Below are positions 37,819-44,597 of a DNA stretch of 64,000 nucleotides, in pieces (positions within the stretch are counted from its first letter, which is position 1; every line of letters begins with the position of its first letter). The stretch is taken from positions 5,828,001 to 5,892,000 of the forward strand of contig CP109468.1 of assembly GCA_036227345.1 (NCBI GenBank), written 5' to 3'. Source of the DNA: Streptomyces sp. NBC_01463. Its GTDB lineage: Bacteria > Actinomycetota > Actinomycetes > Streptomycetales > Streptomycetaceae. The notes below the pieces were generated by a model. That model was given only the letters and a program-made list of their open reading frames with translations, ran no database searches and was not told the origin of the DNA. The position numbers and the translations under genes were made by a program.

Positions 37819-39570
37819 ATGCCTGTGAGCAGAGTCTTTCTTCGCGGTTTTGGGCTTTCCAACTATCGAAGCTTCGGTCCCAATCCGCAGGTTGCCGGGC
37901 CATTTGGTGAGGTTAACCTTCTAGCCGGACAGAATAATGCTGGAAAATCCAATTTTCTGCGCGCAGTGGATAAGGTACTGAATACCTCGGGTGCCATCGG
38001 TTTTGGCGGCCTGGATGCTCCAGATAGTGCAACACGCGATGACGTTTTCACATACTCGACCCCAATTGACGTCACTTCGGAGGAGATACGTAAGGCCTTC
38101 CCTAATCTGCCAGAGCGAATCGACCAGTCGGCCGCTGGGATTTTCCTCATGCAGCTAATGCGGCATCCATCCTTGCACCCAAACGGGAGTAGCGACACTT
38201 GGTTTCGTTTCACTGCCGATCGGAACCTAGACAGCTCTCTTCTTGCGGAGATTGCTACCCCGGACAAATATAGTGCTTCGGTGCAGACGGCCATGGATCT
38301 CACTTCCAGCTATGTGCATGGAAACCCTGTCTCCTCAACCATAGAAAACGTACGAAAGCTGTTCATCACGCTTTTGTCTGAGCAGCAATCAGATCTTCCC
38401 TCGTGTGTCACGATCGAAGCGTTTAGAAGAATCACCCCGGACGACATTGCTGGAACGTACGACGGGGCCGGTCTGCTCGGGAGGTTGCAGCAGCTGCAGA
38501 ATCCTCCGGCGCCCTCTTACAAGGCCGATTCTGCCCGATTCCTGGCGATCAATGAATTCCTCAGGAGCATTCTGGGAGACTCCCAGGCCAGGCTCGAAGT
38601 TCCATACGGGGCTCAGACCGTCAACGTGCATCATGACGGGAAGGTGCTGCCACTTGAGCACCTGGGGACAGGAATTCATCAGGTGGTCATTCTGGCAGTC
38701 GCGGCAACGGTTCTAGAAGGCAAGGTTATTTGCATTGAAGAGCCTGAGGTGCACATGCACCCCGCCTATCAAAGGAAACTCATCAGGTACCTGTTCAGTG
38801 AGACCACAAATCAGTACTTGATCGCGACCCACTCGGCTCATCTATTGGACTACAAGCGTTCAACGATCGTTCACGTTACTCATGACGGCCAGAAAAGTAC
38901 GCTGGCGCCAGCGGCGACGCCAGCGGAGCTATCTGATGTCTGCGTGGACCTTGGCTACAGGCCATCCGATATCTTGCAGACCAATGCGATTATCTGGGTG
39001 GAAGGACCCTCTGATCGAATCTATTTGCAGCATTGGATCTCGCAAGTCGAGCCAGAACTTATCGAAGGCCTGCATTACTCGATCATGTTTTACGGGGGAA
39101 GGCTGCTGAATCACCTCACCGCAGAAGATCGTGAGGTTACAGATTTTATCGAGTTGCGTCGACTGAATCGCTATACATCAATCCTTATTGATAGTGACAA
39201 GACGTCATCGCGTGCCAGAATATCCGCCACGAAGAAGCGAGTGATTGATGAATTCGAAAAGGGAGTAACTACTGGGTGCGCCTGGGTAACGGAGGGGTAC
39301 ACGATCGAAAACTATGCGCCGCCTGGGATACTCGCGAATGCTGTGGCAGATACGCACCCTAGTGCTCCACCCGCGGTATGGAACGGCGAGCGCTGGTCGA
39401 ACCCGCTTCTTCTGCGTAAGCGATCCGGGGAGATCTTCCCTGTGGATAAAAATAAGATTGCTCGTTTCGTATGCCGCGAGTGGAAAGAGTTGCCTGATGC
39501 TAGGTCTCACCTATCGAAGCAGATTGCGAAACTAGTGGAATTTATTGAGGCCGCTAACCAGCACATGTAA
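37819..39570 (+). CDS. OLD-family ATPase with TOPRIM nuclease domain (candidate anti-phage protein)
   Basis: This is a 583-residue protein. The N-terminal ABC/SMC-like ATPase has FGLSNYRSFGP, Walker A AGQNNAGKSNF near residue 36, signature-like LGTGIHQVV near 284, Walker B VICIEEPEVHMHP near 303 and H-loop IATHSAHLL. The C-terminal TOPRIM part has the metal-site Glu in IIWVEGPSDR near 394 and the Asp pair in LIDSDKTSS near 457. This is the Old/Gabija-A-like architecture, used by many phage-defence nucleases. No UvrD-like GajB helicase follows, so it is not Gabija. Base composition is clearly lower in GC than the rest of the element. The ribosome site is weak; GTG at 37825 is an alternative start. 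Confidence 0.87.
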   Translation: MPVSRVFLRGFGLSNYRSFGPNPQVAGPFGEVNLLAGQNNAGKSNFLRAVDKVLNTSGAIGFGGLDAPDSATRDDVFTYSTPIDVTSEEIRKAFPNLPERIDQSAAGIFLMQLMRHPSLHPNGSSDTWFRFTADRNLDSSLLAEIATPDKYSASVQTAMDLTSSYVHGNPVSSTIENVRKLFITLLSEQQSDLPSCVTIEAFRRITPDDIAGTYDGAGLLGRLQQLQNPPAPSYKADSARFLAINEFLRSILGDSQARLEVPYGAQTVNVHHDGKVLPLEHLGTGIHQVVILAVAATVLEGKVICIEEPEVHMHPAYQRKLIRYLFSETTNQYLIATHSAHLLDYKRSTIVHVTHDGQKSTLAPAATPAELSDVCVDLGYRPSDILQTNAIIWVEGPSDRIYLQHWISQVEPELIEGLHYSIMFYGGRLLNHLTAEDREVTDFIELRRLNRYTSILIDSDKTSSRARISATKKRVIDEFEKGVTTGCAWVTEGYTIENYAPPGILANAVADTHPSAPPAVWNGERWSNPLLLRKRSGEIFPVDKNKIARFVCREWKELPDARSHLSKQIAKLVEFIEAANQHM

Positions 39571-39718
39571 TTCGGCCGACCGTCGAGTGCGGGACGACCC
39601 TTAGATGGCTTGTTATGTCAGCCACTTGCGCTCGAACTGACCGGGAGTTCGCCTTAGGGAGGTGAGGTGTGAGCGCAATTACCTCAGGCGGATAGGCGAT
39701 GAGACGGAGGGCAGCGAA

Positions 39719-40630
39719 ATGCAGGTTGAGGTGATTTCCGCACTAATTGGTGCAGCGGTGGCATTACCGGCTTCGGGGGTGGCGTACGCGGTGGGGCGTC
39801 ATCAAGCGGCAGCGACGATATCCGCCGCGCGCACACAGGCGGCAGCGGGGCAGAAGCAATGGCGCGATAATAATCGTCGTGCAGCTTGGCTCGCGTTCGT
39901 GCGCTCAGTCGACGAGGTGTCCGAGGCGGTGGACGGATTGGTCAATGGTAGGGAGCTTCGCGGCACTCCGATGGAGAATTTCGCAGCCGAGCTCAAGGAA
40001 AAGCTAGCAGATGTGGAATTTGAAGGCCCCGCAGAAATTTGGCGCATAGGGCAATGTCTGGTGAATGATCTGACTGAGAGGGCACTCCTTTCGGTGTTCA
40101 TAAGGCCATACGCCAATGCGCAGCATAGGTTTGACGGATTGCTAGCTGAGGCGCAACAGGGAATGATGATTTCCGTTCCGAGTGATGCGTCAAATCGATT
40201 CCGACGATTGATTAGGGCCGGGCACGCTCTGGAGGCCCTCTCGGGGGCGCGCAACACGGCTCCCTCGTTGCCACCGTCAGATAGTTTGATGGAAACGGCC
40301 ATGTTGATGATGTCCCCATTTATTCAAAGCGCCGGGAGGGAGGCCCGTGAGCCCTTGTCTCGTATTGCCCGGGGGGTCGTATCGCTTGTTCTAACTGCGA
40401 CCAGGGACACCCCTGTACCATTTTATGAAGCGCAACGAGTTCTTAGGGAATGTGATGAGTTCAGTGATGAGGAAATTGCTGCACTCCTTGTTGGTAATGC
40501 CTCGCGAATGATTCCTTCCTTTGAGGGGCTTCTGGGAAGGTCGCGTAATTCCTTCCGTGAGGCTCGACGGAAATTTATTCAGGAAACGGACAAGCATCTG
40601 GATGCGCGGTTGCCTGTGCGGCGGCAGTAG
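39719..40630 (+). CDS. Unknown membrane-anchored helical protein, partner of the OLD-like gene
   Basis: This 303-residue protein is not assigned to a family. An N-terminal hydrophobic helix (VISALIGAAVALPASGVAYAVG) is followed by a charged Ala/Arg-rich, probably coiled-coil stretch (ISAARTQAAAGQKQWRDNNRRAAWLAFVRSV), then a mostly helical domain. It shares the low GC content and direction of the OLD-like gene 148 bp upstream, suggesting co-acquisition. ATG at 39719 has GGAGG eight bases upstream; an earlier in-frame GTG at 39662 is less well placed. It contains at least one TTA codon (in VALPAS), so bldA may limit expression. Confidence 0.75.
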   Translation: MQVEVISALIGAAVALPASGVAYAVGRHQAAATISAARTQAAAGQKQWRDNNRRAAWLAFVRSVDEVSEAVDGLVNGRELRGTPMENFAAELKEKLADVEFEGPAEIWRIGQCLVNDLTERALLSVFIRPYANAQHRFDGLLAEAQQGMMISVPSDASNRFRRLIRAGHALEALSGARNTAPSLPPSDSLMETAMLMMSPFIQSAGREAREPLSRIARGVVSLVLTATRDTPVPFYEAQRVLRECDEFSDEEIAALLVGNASRMIPSFEGLLGRSRNSFREARRKFIQETDKHLDARLPVRRQ

Positions 40631-40964
40631 GGTTGCGGGGAGGTTCGCCGAACAGGCGCGTGAATTGGTCTTTACCCAGATTAATCGAAAGTGAATGAGA
40701 TGGTAGCTCCGCAGAGCATTGTCCTTCGGTCTCGTTCGGACTTTTAGCGGCGAGGGGTGCCGCGCTCTGCTTCGTGCTCAATATCAGGGATACCCGAGGG
40801 GGAGGGTGCCTACGCTGAAGTGGGCGGCTTGACGCGCGAGAGACCTTGGTGGTGACCGCGTGCTCGATGCCGACTCACCTAATCCCCCGGCTCGTTGGCC
40901 AGCTCCTGATCTCGCGCGGTGACGTGCGACCCTGACAGAACCGAAGTACGTGAAAGGAGGTGCC
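40631..40964. other. Non-coding gap before the regulatory block
   Basis: No gene is seen in 334 bp. GC content rises from left to right, marking the border between the cargo and the AICE backbone. TTGACG near 40829 is a possible -35 for the GntR gene, but no matching -10 is clear. The right end is a strong AAAGGAGG ribosome site. Confidence 0.45.
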
Positions 40965-41411
40965 GTGCCGGAAGTGAGTCCGCGCGGAACCTATCTGCTC
41001 ATCGCCGATGCGCTGCGGAAGGACATCGAGCACGGGCAACTCAAGGGCAGCGGCCTGCCGTCGGAGGCAGCTCTGATGAAGGCCCACGATGTCTCCCGCA
41101 ACACCATCCGCCGCGCGCTCAAGACGCTGGAGTCCGAGAGGCTGATCACGTCCGTGCCGGGGGCCGGCTGGCGCGTGTCCAGGGCCCCCATCCCGCCTCT
41201 TGTCGAGCGTTTGACCGCAGTCATCACGGAGGACTCGCTCGCAGTCGGCGACAGATACCCGTCAGAGGCGAACCTTTGCGAGCGCTTCGGGGTGTCGCGG
41301 ACTGCCGTGCGCCACGCTCTTGCACAGATGGGCGGAACCGGTCTGCTCGCCACTGTGCACGGCAAGGGGCGGACAGTGCGCGCCCTTCCGGCCACCCGAG
41401 AGGAGCCATAG
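40965..41411 (+). CDS. Tandem GntR-type winged-helix regulator (KorSA-like)
   Basis: This 148-residue protein is made of two GntR winged-helix units in a row: one from YLLIADALRKDIEHGQL through GAGWRV, the second from LVERLTAVITEDSLAVGDRYPSE through GKGRTV. Each has the LPSEAAL/YPSEANL and VSRNTIRRAL/VSRTAVRHAL signatures. There is no effector-binding domain. GntR-type regulators such as KorSA of pSAM2 repress AICE replication and transfer genes, and position suggests the same here. GTG at 40965 is chosen after AGGAGG; GTG at 40974 is possible. The HD gene starts three bases after its stop. Confidence 0.8.
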   Translation: MPEVSPRGTYLLIADALRKDIEHGQLKGSGLPSEAALMKAHDVSRNTIRRALKTLESERLITSVPGAGWRVSRAPIPPLVERLTAVITEDSLAVGDRYPSEANLCERFGVSRTAVRHALAQMGGTGLLATVHGKGRTVRALPATREEP

Positions 41412-41413
41412 CC

Positions 41414-41992
41414 TTGCCTTCCATGGGGCTTACTGAGTGGGCATACTCGCTCTCCGAATCAATGCTGGCCGAACCGCTGCCGCGTCGCTGGGCGCACTCC
41501 CTCGGGGTCGCCAAGCGGGCACGTTCCCTCAACCCGATCCTTGGTCGCGAAGCCGAGTTGCTGGAGGCCGCCGCCGTTCTGCACGATGTCGGTTACTCCC
41601 CGTCCATCGCCACCACCGGCTTCCACCCGCTCGACGGGGCCCGGTTCCTCCGAGACCAGGAGGGCGCCGACGAGCGGGTCGTCCGGCTCGTGGCGCATCA
41701 CTCCTGCGCGCTCCTGGAGGCCGAAGAACGGGGACTGCGGCATGAGCTGGAGACCGAGTTCGAGCTAGAGCAGCCTGAGCTGGTCGATGCACTCATCGTG
41801 TCGGACATGACCACTACCCCGGACGGCGGCCACACGACGCCGGCGGCCCGACTGGAAGAGATCGTGCAACGGTACGGGCCGGACACCATCGTTGGCCGCT
41901 TCATCCAGCGAGCGGCGCCGGAGATCCACGCAGCCACGGCACGGGTGGAGGGCCGGATGGCCCTTGTCCCGGCCGACACTCAGCCGATGTAG
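41414..41992 (+). CDS. HD-domain phosphohydrolase
   Basis: This is a 192-residue HD-superfamily protein with metal ligands in order: His in PRRWAHSLGVAKRA, the HD pair in AAVLHDVGYSPS, HH in RLVAHHSCAL, and a later Asp in ALIVSDMTT. Members hydrolyse nucleotides or cyclic nucleotides. A TTG start at 41414 is preferred because GAGGAG is eight bases upstream; ATG at 41423 would be too far. It is coupled to the GntR gene and its end overlaps the convergent Nudix gene by 13 bp. It may modulate a nucleotide signal during element control; the substrate is unknown. Confidence 0.82.
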   Translation: MPSMGLTEWAYSLSESMLAEPLPRRWAHSLGVAKRARSLNPILGREAELLEAAAVLHDVGYSPSIATTGFHPLDGARFLRDQEGADERVVRLVAHHSCALLEAEERGLRHELETEFELEQPELVDALIVSDMTTTPDGGHTTPAARLEEIVQRYGPDTIVGRFIQRAAPEIHAATARVEGRMALVPADTQPM

Positions 41993-42453
41993 GGCTCATT
42001 ACGTGACTCGTCCAGGGCGTGCTGGATTCGCAGGCGCATGGATGGGTGGATGTTGAGTTCAGCGAGGTCCGCCGGGTCCACCCAGCGGACCTCTTTGGAT
42101 TCACTGCTCGTGCGGAGGTCTCCGCCTACCGGGTGGGCCCGGAAGCAGATAGAGAACTGCTGCCGCACCTCGCCATCTGTGTACGCGAGCACGTGCTCCG
42201 GGTCGGTGTAGAGCCCGACAATGCCGTCTACCTCGACCTCGATTCCGGTCTCCTCGTTGACCTCGCGAACGGCCGTTTCAGCGATGCGCTCGCCGATGTC
42301 GTGGCCGCCCCCGGGCAATGCCCACAGATCGTTGTCGGTCTTGTGAATGACCAGGAGCCTGCCCGCGGCGTCGAGCACGGCGGCCGTGACTGAGGGCACC
42401 ACTGAGTTGGCCGCAGGGGCGTTGGGGTCACGGAAATAGTCGACTCGGCTCAT
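41980..42453 (-). CDS. Nudix hydrolase (possible Pif-like immunity factor)
   Basis: This 157-residue protein has a complete Nudix box, GGGHDIGERIAETAVREVNEETG, matching Gx5Ex7REUxEExGU, near residues 47-69. Family members cleave nucleoside diphosphate-linked compounds. In pSAM2 the Nudix-motif protein Pif confers conjugal immunity against redundant transfer. A Nudix gene beside the regulators of this AICE may do likewise, but this is inference. Its ATG overlaps the stop of the XRE-type gene as ATGA, so the two form an operon. Confidence 0.85.
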   Translation of the reverse strand: MSRVDYFRDPNAPAANSVVPSVTAAVLDAAGRLLVIHKTDNDLWALPGGGHDIGERIAETAVREVNEETGIEVEVDGIVGLYTDPEHVLAYTDGEVRQQFSICFRAHPVGGDLRTSSESKEVRWVDPADLAELNIHPSMRLRIQHALDESRNEPYIG

Positions 42454-43220
42454 GTGTCTGGAGCTCCTAGGTCAGTGGGCGAGGAGATGGGCCGCGCAGT
42501 CTCCCAGACCCGTTCAACGCTTTCGGCGTACGAGTCGAACAGCTCACCCCCGGGGACGCGTTGGATGTGCAACACCGGCGCCATGTACGCGCCTACGCCG
42601 TACAGGTGGCCGTTGGCGAGCATCTCGTCATCGGCTCGGTAGATCGAGTTGTAGAGCGTGGTGGAGTGGAGTCGGAACTCCACCCCTGGGAGCTGGAACA
42701 GTGAGGCGTAGTTGACCAGCGCGTTGCGAATCTTGCTGCCCATCGCGCCCCCGATTCCCTCGTCCTCGCCGCGCACAGCGACGGCCGCGGACTCGGGGTC
42801 CCCGAGCATGAATCGGATGCGGGCGCCGGTCGCCGACTTTTCCTTGACGATCTGGTGGAATGCCGCGTCCTCGGTGAGCCAGAAGCCCGAGTAGACGAGT
42901 AAGTCAAAGTGTCGTGAGGCTCGGGCGTAGAGCTGCGACCACAGGCGGTTCGGTACCACGGAACGGTGGGGGTAGAGCTTGATCAGCTCAGCATTCCCAG
43001 CCTCTGTTACCTGCGCTGATGTGCGCTCGTCCGGCCAGAGGTAGGACATCTCGCACCGCAGTAGCGAGGCTGCCGCGTACTTGAAGCGGTGGTACGGCTG
43101 CCGTTTCGGCTCATTGACCCAGCGTTCGACCGTCTTGGCCGACACGCCTAGCTGTTCTGCGACTTGATCGAGCGATAAGCCGCTCTTGGTGATCGCGCCG
43201 CGCAGCCGCTCATTCGCCAT
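42450..43220 (-). CDS. XRE-type HTH regulator with PLD-like C-terminal domain
   Basis: This is a 256-residue protein. Residues 1-60 are a helix-turn-helix (ERLRGAITKSGLSLDQVAEQLGVSAKTVERWVNEPKRQP). The larger C-terminal domain (FDLLVYSGFWLTEDAAFHQIVKEK, ARIRFMLGDPES, HLYGVGAYMAPVLHIQRV) resembles the phospholipase-D-like fold seen in the DUF5919 group, with no full HKD motif visible, so likely a sensing domain. ATG at 43220 with GGGAGAG upstream is chosen; the frame extends further but runs through repeated operator-like DNA. It is the first gene of the XRE-Nudix operon. Confidence 0.8.
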   Translation of the reverse strand: MANERLRGAITKSGLSLDQVAEQLGVSAKTVERWVNEPKRQPYHRFKYAAASLLRCEMSYLWPDERTSAQVTEAGNAELIKLYPHRSVVPNRLWSQLYARASRHFDLLVYSGFWLTEDAAFHQIVKEKSATGARIRFMLGDPESAAVAVRGEDEGIGGAMGSKIRNALVNYASLFQLPGVEFRLHSTTLYNSIYRADDEMLANGHLYGVGAYMAPVLHIQRVPGGELFDSYAESVERVWETARPISSPTDLGAPDT

Positions 43221-43239
43221 GCCGCGCTCTCCCCTCAGT

Positions 43240-43276
43240 GGGACGACTTGGGACGACTTCACCGTAGTCAAGTCGT
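43240..43276. promoter_or_regulatory. Repeated ACGACTT motif upstream of the XRE-type gene
   Basis: GGGACGACTT occurs twice in tandem (43240-43249, 43250-43259), and the reverse complement AAGTCGT lies at 43270-43276. The cluster begins 20 bp upstream of the XRE start codon, where a repressor would block the promoter. It is a likely autoregulatory operator. Confidence 0.6.
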
Positions 43277-43412
43277 GCACCAGCCGTACAGGTACGGAGT
43301 CCAACGTCTCTACCGCAGCGGCCAAGCTGAAGGCACATCGACGGACAGGCGCGGCAACCCCGAAGAGTGAATGGGCTTGACGCCGCGAATCCTTCTCCGC
43401 ATGATGAGGGAC

Positions 43413-43429
43413 AGGTACTACATGTACCT
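43413..43429. promoter_or_regulatory. Palindrome in front of the transfer operon
   Basis: AGGTAC-TACAT-GTACCT is a perfect 6-bp inverted repeat with a 5-base centre. It is the most conspicuous dyad between the divergent XRE gene and the transfer region, and is a candidate operator for the GntR-type repressor of the element. Confidence 0.5.
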
Positions 43430-43631
43430 CTCCGGATTTCGGTCCGGCGAGAGGTGCTGCATGTGCAGAGGGCGGGGACGCTGCAATCCCGCTAAAGGCC
43501 AGGTAGGACGCAATGGGCTTCGGCCCGACTGGCGAGGTGGCCCGGCGACCGCGAGCAACGGCCGGCGAGTGGGGACGTGATCCCCCTTGCAGTGCTTGAT
43601 CCCGACCGACCGCGACAGAAGAGGAGTCCTG

Positions 43632-43706
43632 ATGAGTCGCCGAAGTATGTGGGCGGCGTCCGTGCTGGACCGGCATGGGCGGCCTGCCCCTCGCGTCATC
43701 GCCTGA
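43632..43706 (+). CDS. 24-codon leader-type ORF before the transfer operon
   Basis: GAGGAG lies five bases before the ATG at 43632. The frame encodes a basic 24-residue peptide (MSRRSMWAASVLDRHG, then RPAPRVIA). It is followed within 130 bp by two strong hairpins and then the first transfer-operon gene. Placement suggests a translated leader or regulatory ORF; the peptide itself matches nothing I know. Confidence 0.5.
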   Translation: MSRRSMWAASVLDRHGRPAPRVIA

Positions 43707-43732
43707 CCTGGCCTTGAGTGGCCGGTTGCCTC

Positions 43733-43770
43733 CCCCGCCCGTCCGACCTCACGGGGTCGTACGGGCGGGG
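43733..43770 (+). terminator. Hairpin 1 in the transfer-operon leader
   Basis: CCCCGCCCGT (43733-43742) pairs perfectly with ACGGGCGGGG (43761-43770), and an inner CGACC/GGTCG stem extends it. It lies between the leader ORF and the transfer genes. It could be a terminator or attenuator. Confidence 0.65.
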
Positions 43771-43819
43771 CAGAGGGGAGCCGGAACACCCTTTCCCGCT
43801 TCACCCGCAGACGGCGCGC

Positions 43820-43845
43820 GGCCCCGGTGGTGACACACCGGGGCC
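43820..43845 (+). terminator. Hairpin 2 in the transfer-operon leader
   Basis: GGCCCCGGTG (43820-43829) and CACCGGGGCC (43836-43845) form a perfect 10-bp stem with a 6-nt loop, followed by CGCTGTTCT. It ends 40 bp before the DUF6284 start codon. With hairpin 1 it could separate the transfer genes from upstream transcription unless read through. Confidence 0.65.
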
Positions 43846-43884
43846 GCTGTTCTGGGCCGTCCTACCGCTAGGAGAAAACGACCC

Positions 43885-44148
43885 ATGAAGACCATCGTTG
43901 CACTTCAGGCCACTGTTACGGCCGCCTCGCTCGACTTCGAGCCGTCGGCCGCCGAGCTGGACGCGATCGAGCTGGAGATGCCGCTCATCCGGGCGGAAGT
44001 CGAGTTGCTGGACGCGCAGATCATGACCATTGACCGGCCGGCGAACGAGCTGGACATGCGGCGGGTCCGGAGGGCGGGCCGCAAGGTGCTGGCCGCCCGC
44101 CGTGCGCTGGCGAACGCCGCGTCGCAGGTTCCGGGGGTGGGGGCATGA
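43885..44148 (+). CDS. DUF6284-family small protein, first gene of transfer operon
   Basis: This is an 87-residue acidic-to-basic helical protein: MKTIVALQATVTAASLDFEPSAAELDAIELEMPLIRAEVELLDAQI, then MRRVRRAGRKVLAARRAL. This pattern recurs at the start of AICE and plasmid transfer operons and is catalogued as DUF6284. Function is unknown; the heptad-like Leu spacing suggests a coiled coil. TAGGAG lies upstream. Its stop overlaps the next ATG (ATGA). Confidence 0.75.
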   Translation: MKTIVALQATVTAASLDFEPSAAELDAIELEMPLIRAEVELLDAQIMTIDRPANELDMRRVRRAGRKVLAARRALANAASQVPGVGA

Positions 44149-44597
44149 GCACCCTCACTCCTCACCAGGCTCTCATCGCCGCGCACGCCGAGGTGAAAGC
44201 CGAGATCGCGCGGACCGACACCAAGACGGGTCTGCTGCTGGCGTTCGTCGGCGCGCTTCTGGCCGGTGCCTGGACCGTCGCCAAGGACGCGCCGCTGAAC
44301 CTGCCCGCCTACGTGGCCGGGGGGATCGGGATGGGGCTGCTGGTCGCGGCGGCCGGTCTGCTGCTGCGGTCGGTCCGCCCGAACCTTGGCGGCCGGCACG
44401 GCTTCCCGTTGTGGGCCACGCTCACCGCGGAGCAGATCCCCGCCACTCTGTCCGGGAACCTCAGCGCGGACATCGCTGGCCTGTCCCGGCTGGCCGTCAC
44501 CAAGTTCACCGGCCTGCGCCGCGCAGTCGATCTGACCTGCGCGGGCGGTGCCCTGCTCGTCCTCGCCGCTCTGATCACCCTCGGGGGTGCGGCATGA
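44145..44597 (+). CDS. Pycsar-effector-like two-helix membrane protein
   Basis: This is a 150-residue protein. A soluble N-terminal helix containing EIARTDTKTGLLLAFVGALLAG runs into the first membrane helix. A second helix (YVAGGIGMGLLVAAAGLLLRSV) and a final hydrophobic segment (CAGGALLVLAALITLGG) follow. The ADTK-type helix leading into paired TM segments is the pattern of the PycTM effector family from Pycsar anti-phage systems. No nucleotide cyclase lies beside it, so here it may be a transfer or spread protein that shares the fold. It is coupled on both sides by ATGA overlaps. Confidence 0.7.
   Translation: MSTLTPHQALIAAHAEVKAEIARTDTKTGLLLAFVGALLAGAWTVAKDAPLNLPAYVAGGIGMGLLVAAAGLLLRSVRPNLGGRHGFPLWATLTAEQIPATLSGNLSADIAGLSRLAVTKFTGLRRAVDLTCAGGALLVLAALITLGGAA

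Larger units (their letters stand above)
43221..43631. other. Divergent control region between XRE operon and transfer operon
   Basis: This 411-bp region holds the ACGACTT repeats at the left and the palindrome AGGTAC-TACAT-GTACCT (43413-43429) near the middle. CCGGA/TCCGG follows at 43432-43447. A 69-codon frame at 43371-43580 overlaps these elements and is not supported as a gene. Confidence 0.5.

Noticed and set aside
37819..40630. Gabija (GajAB) defence system
   Set aside because: The first protein fits the OLD/GajA architecture, but the second is a one-helix protein without helicase motifs, so GajB is missing.
40919..41413. An N-terminal extension of the HD-domain protein
   Set aside because: The frame is open back to 40919 but lies on top of the GntR gene in another frame and has no conserved residues; the TTG at 41414 with GAGGAG upstream is the better start.
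43371..43580. A 69-codon frame upstream of the transfer operon
   Set aside because: It spans the palindrome at 43413-43429, has unusual Arg/Cys/Gly composition and resembles no known AICE protein; control DNA is the better explanation.
44145..44597. A complete Pycsar system
   Set aside because: Only an effector-like membrane protein is present; no nucleotide cyclase gene lies nearby.
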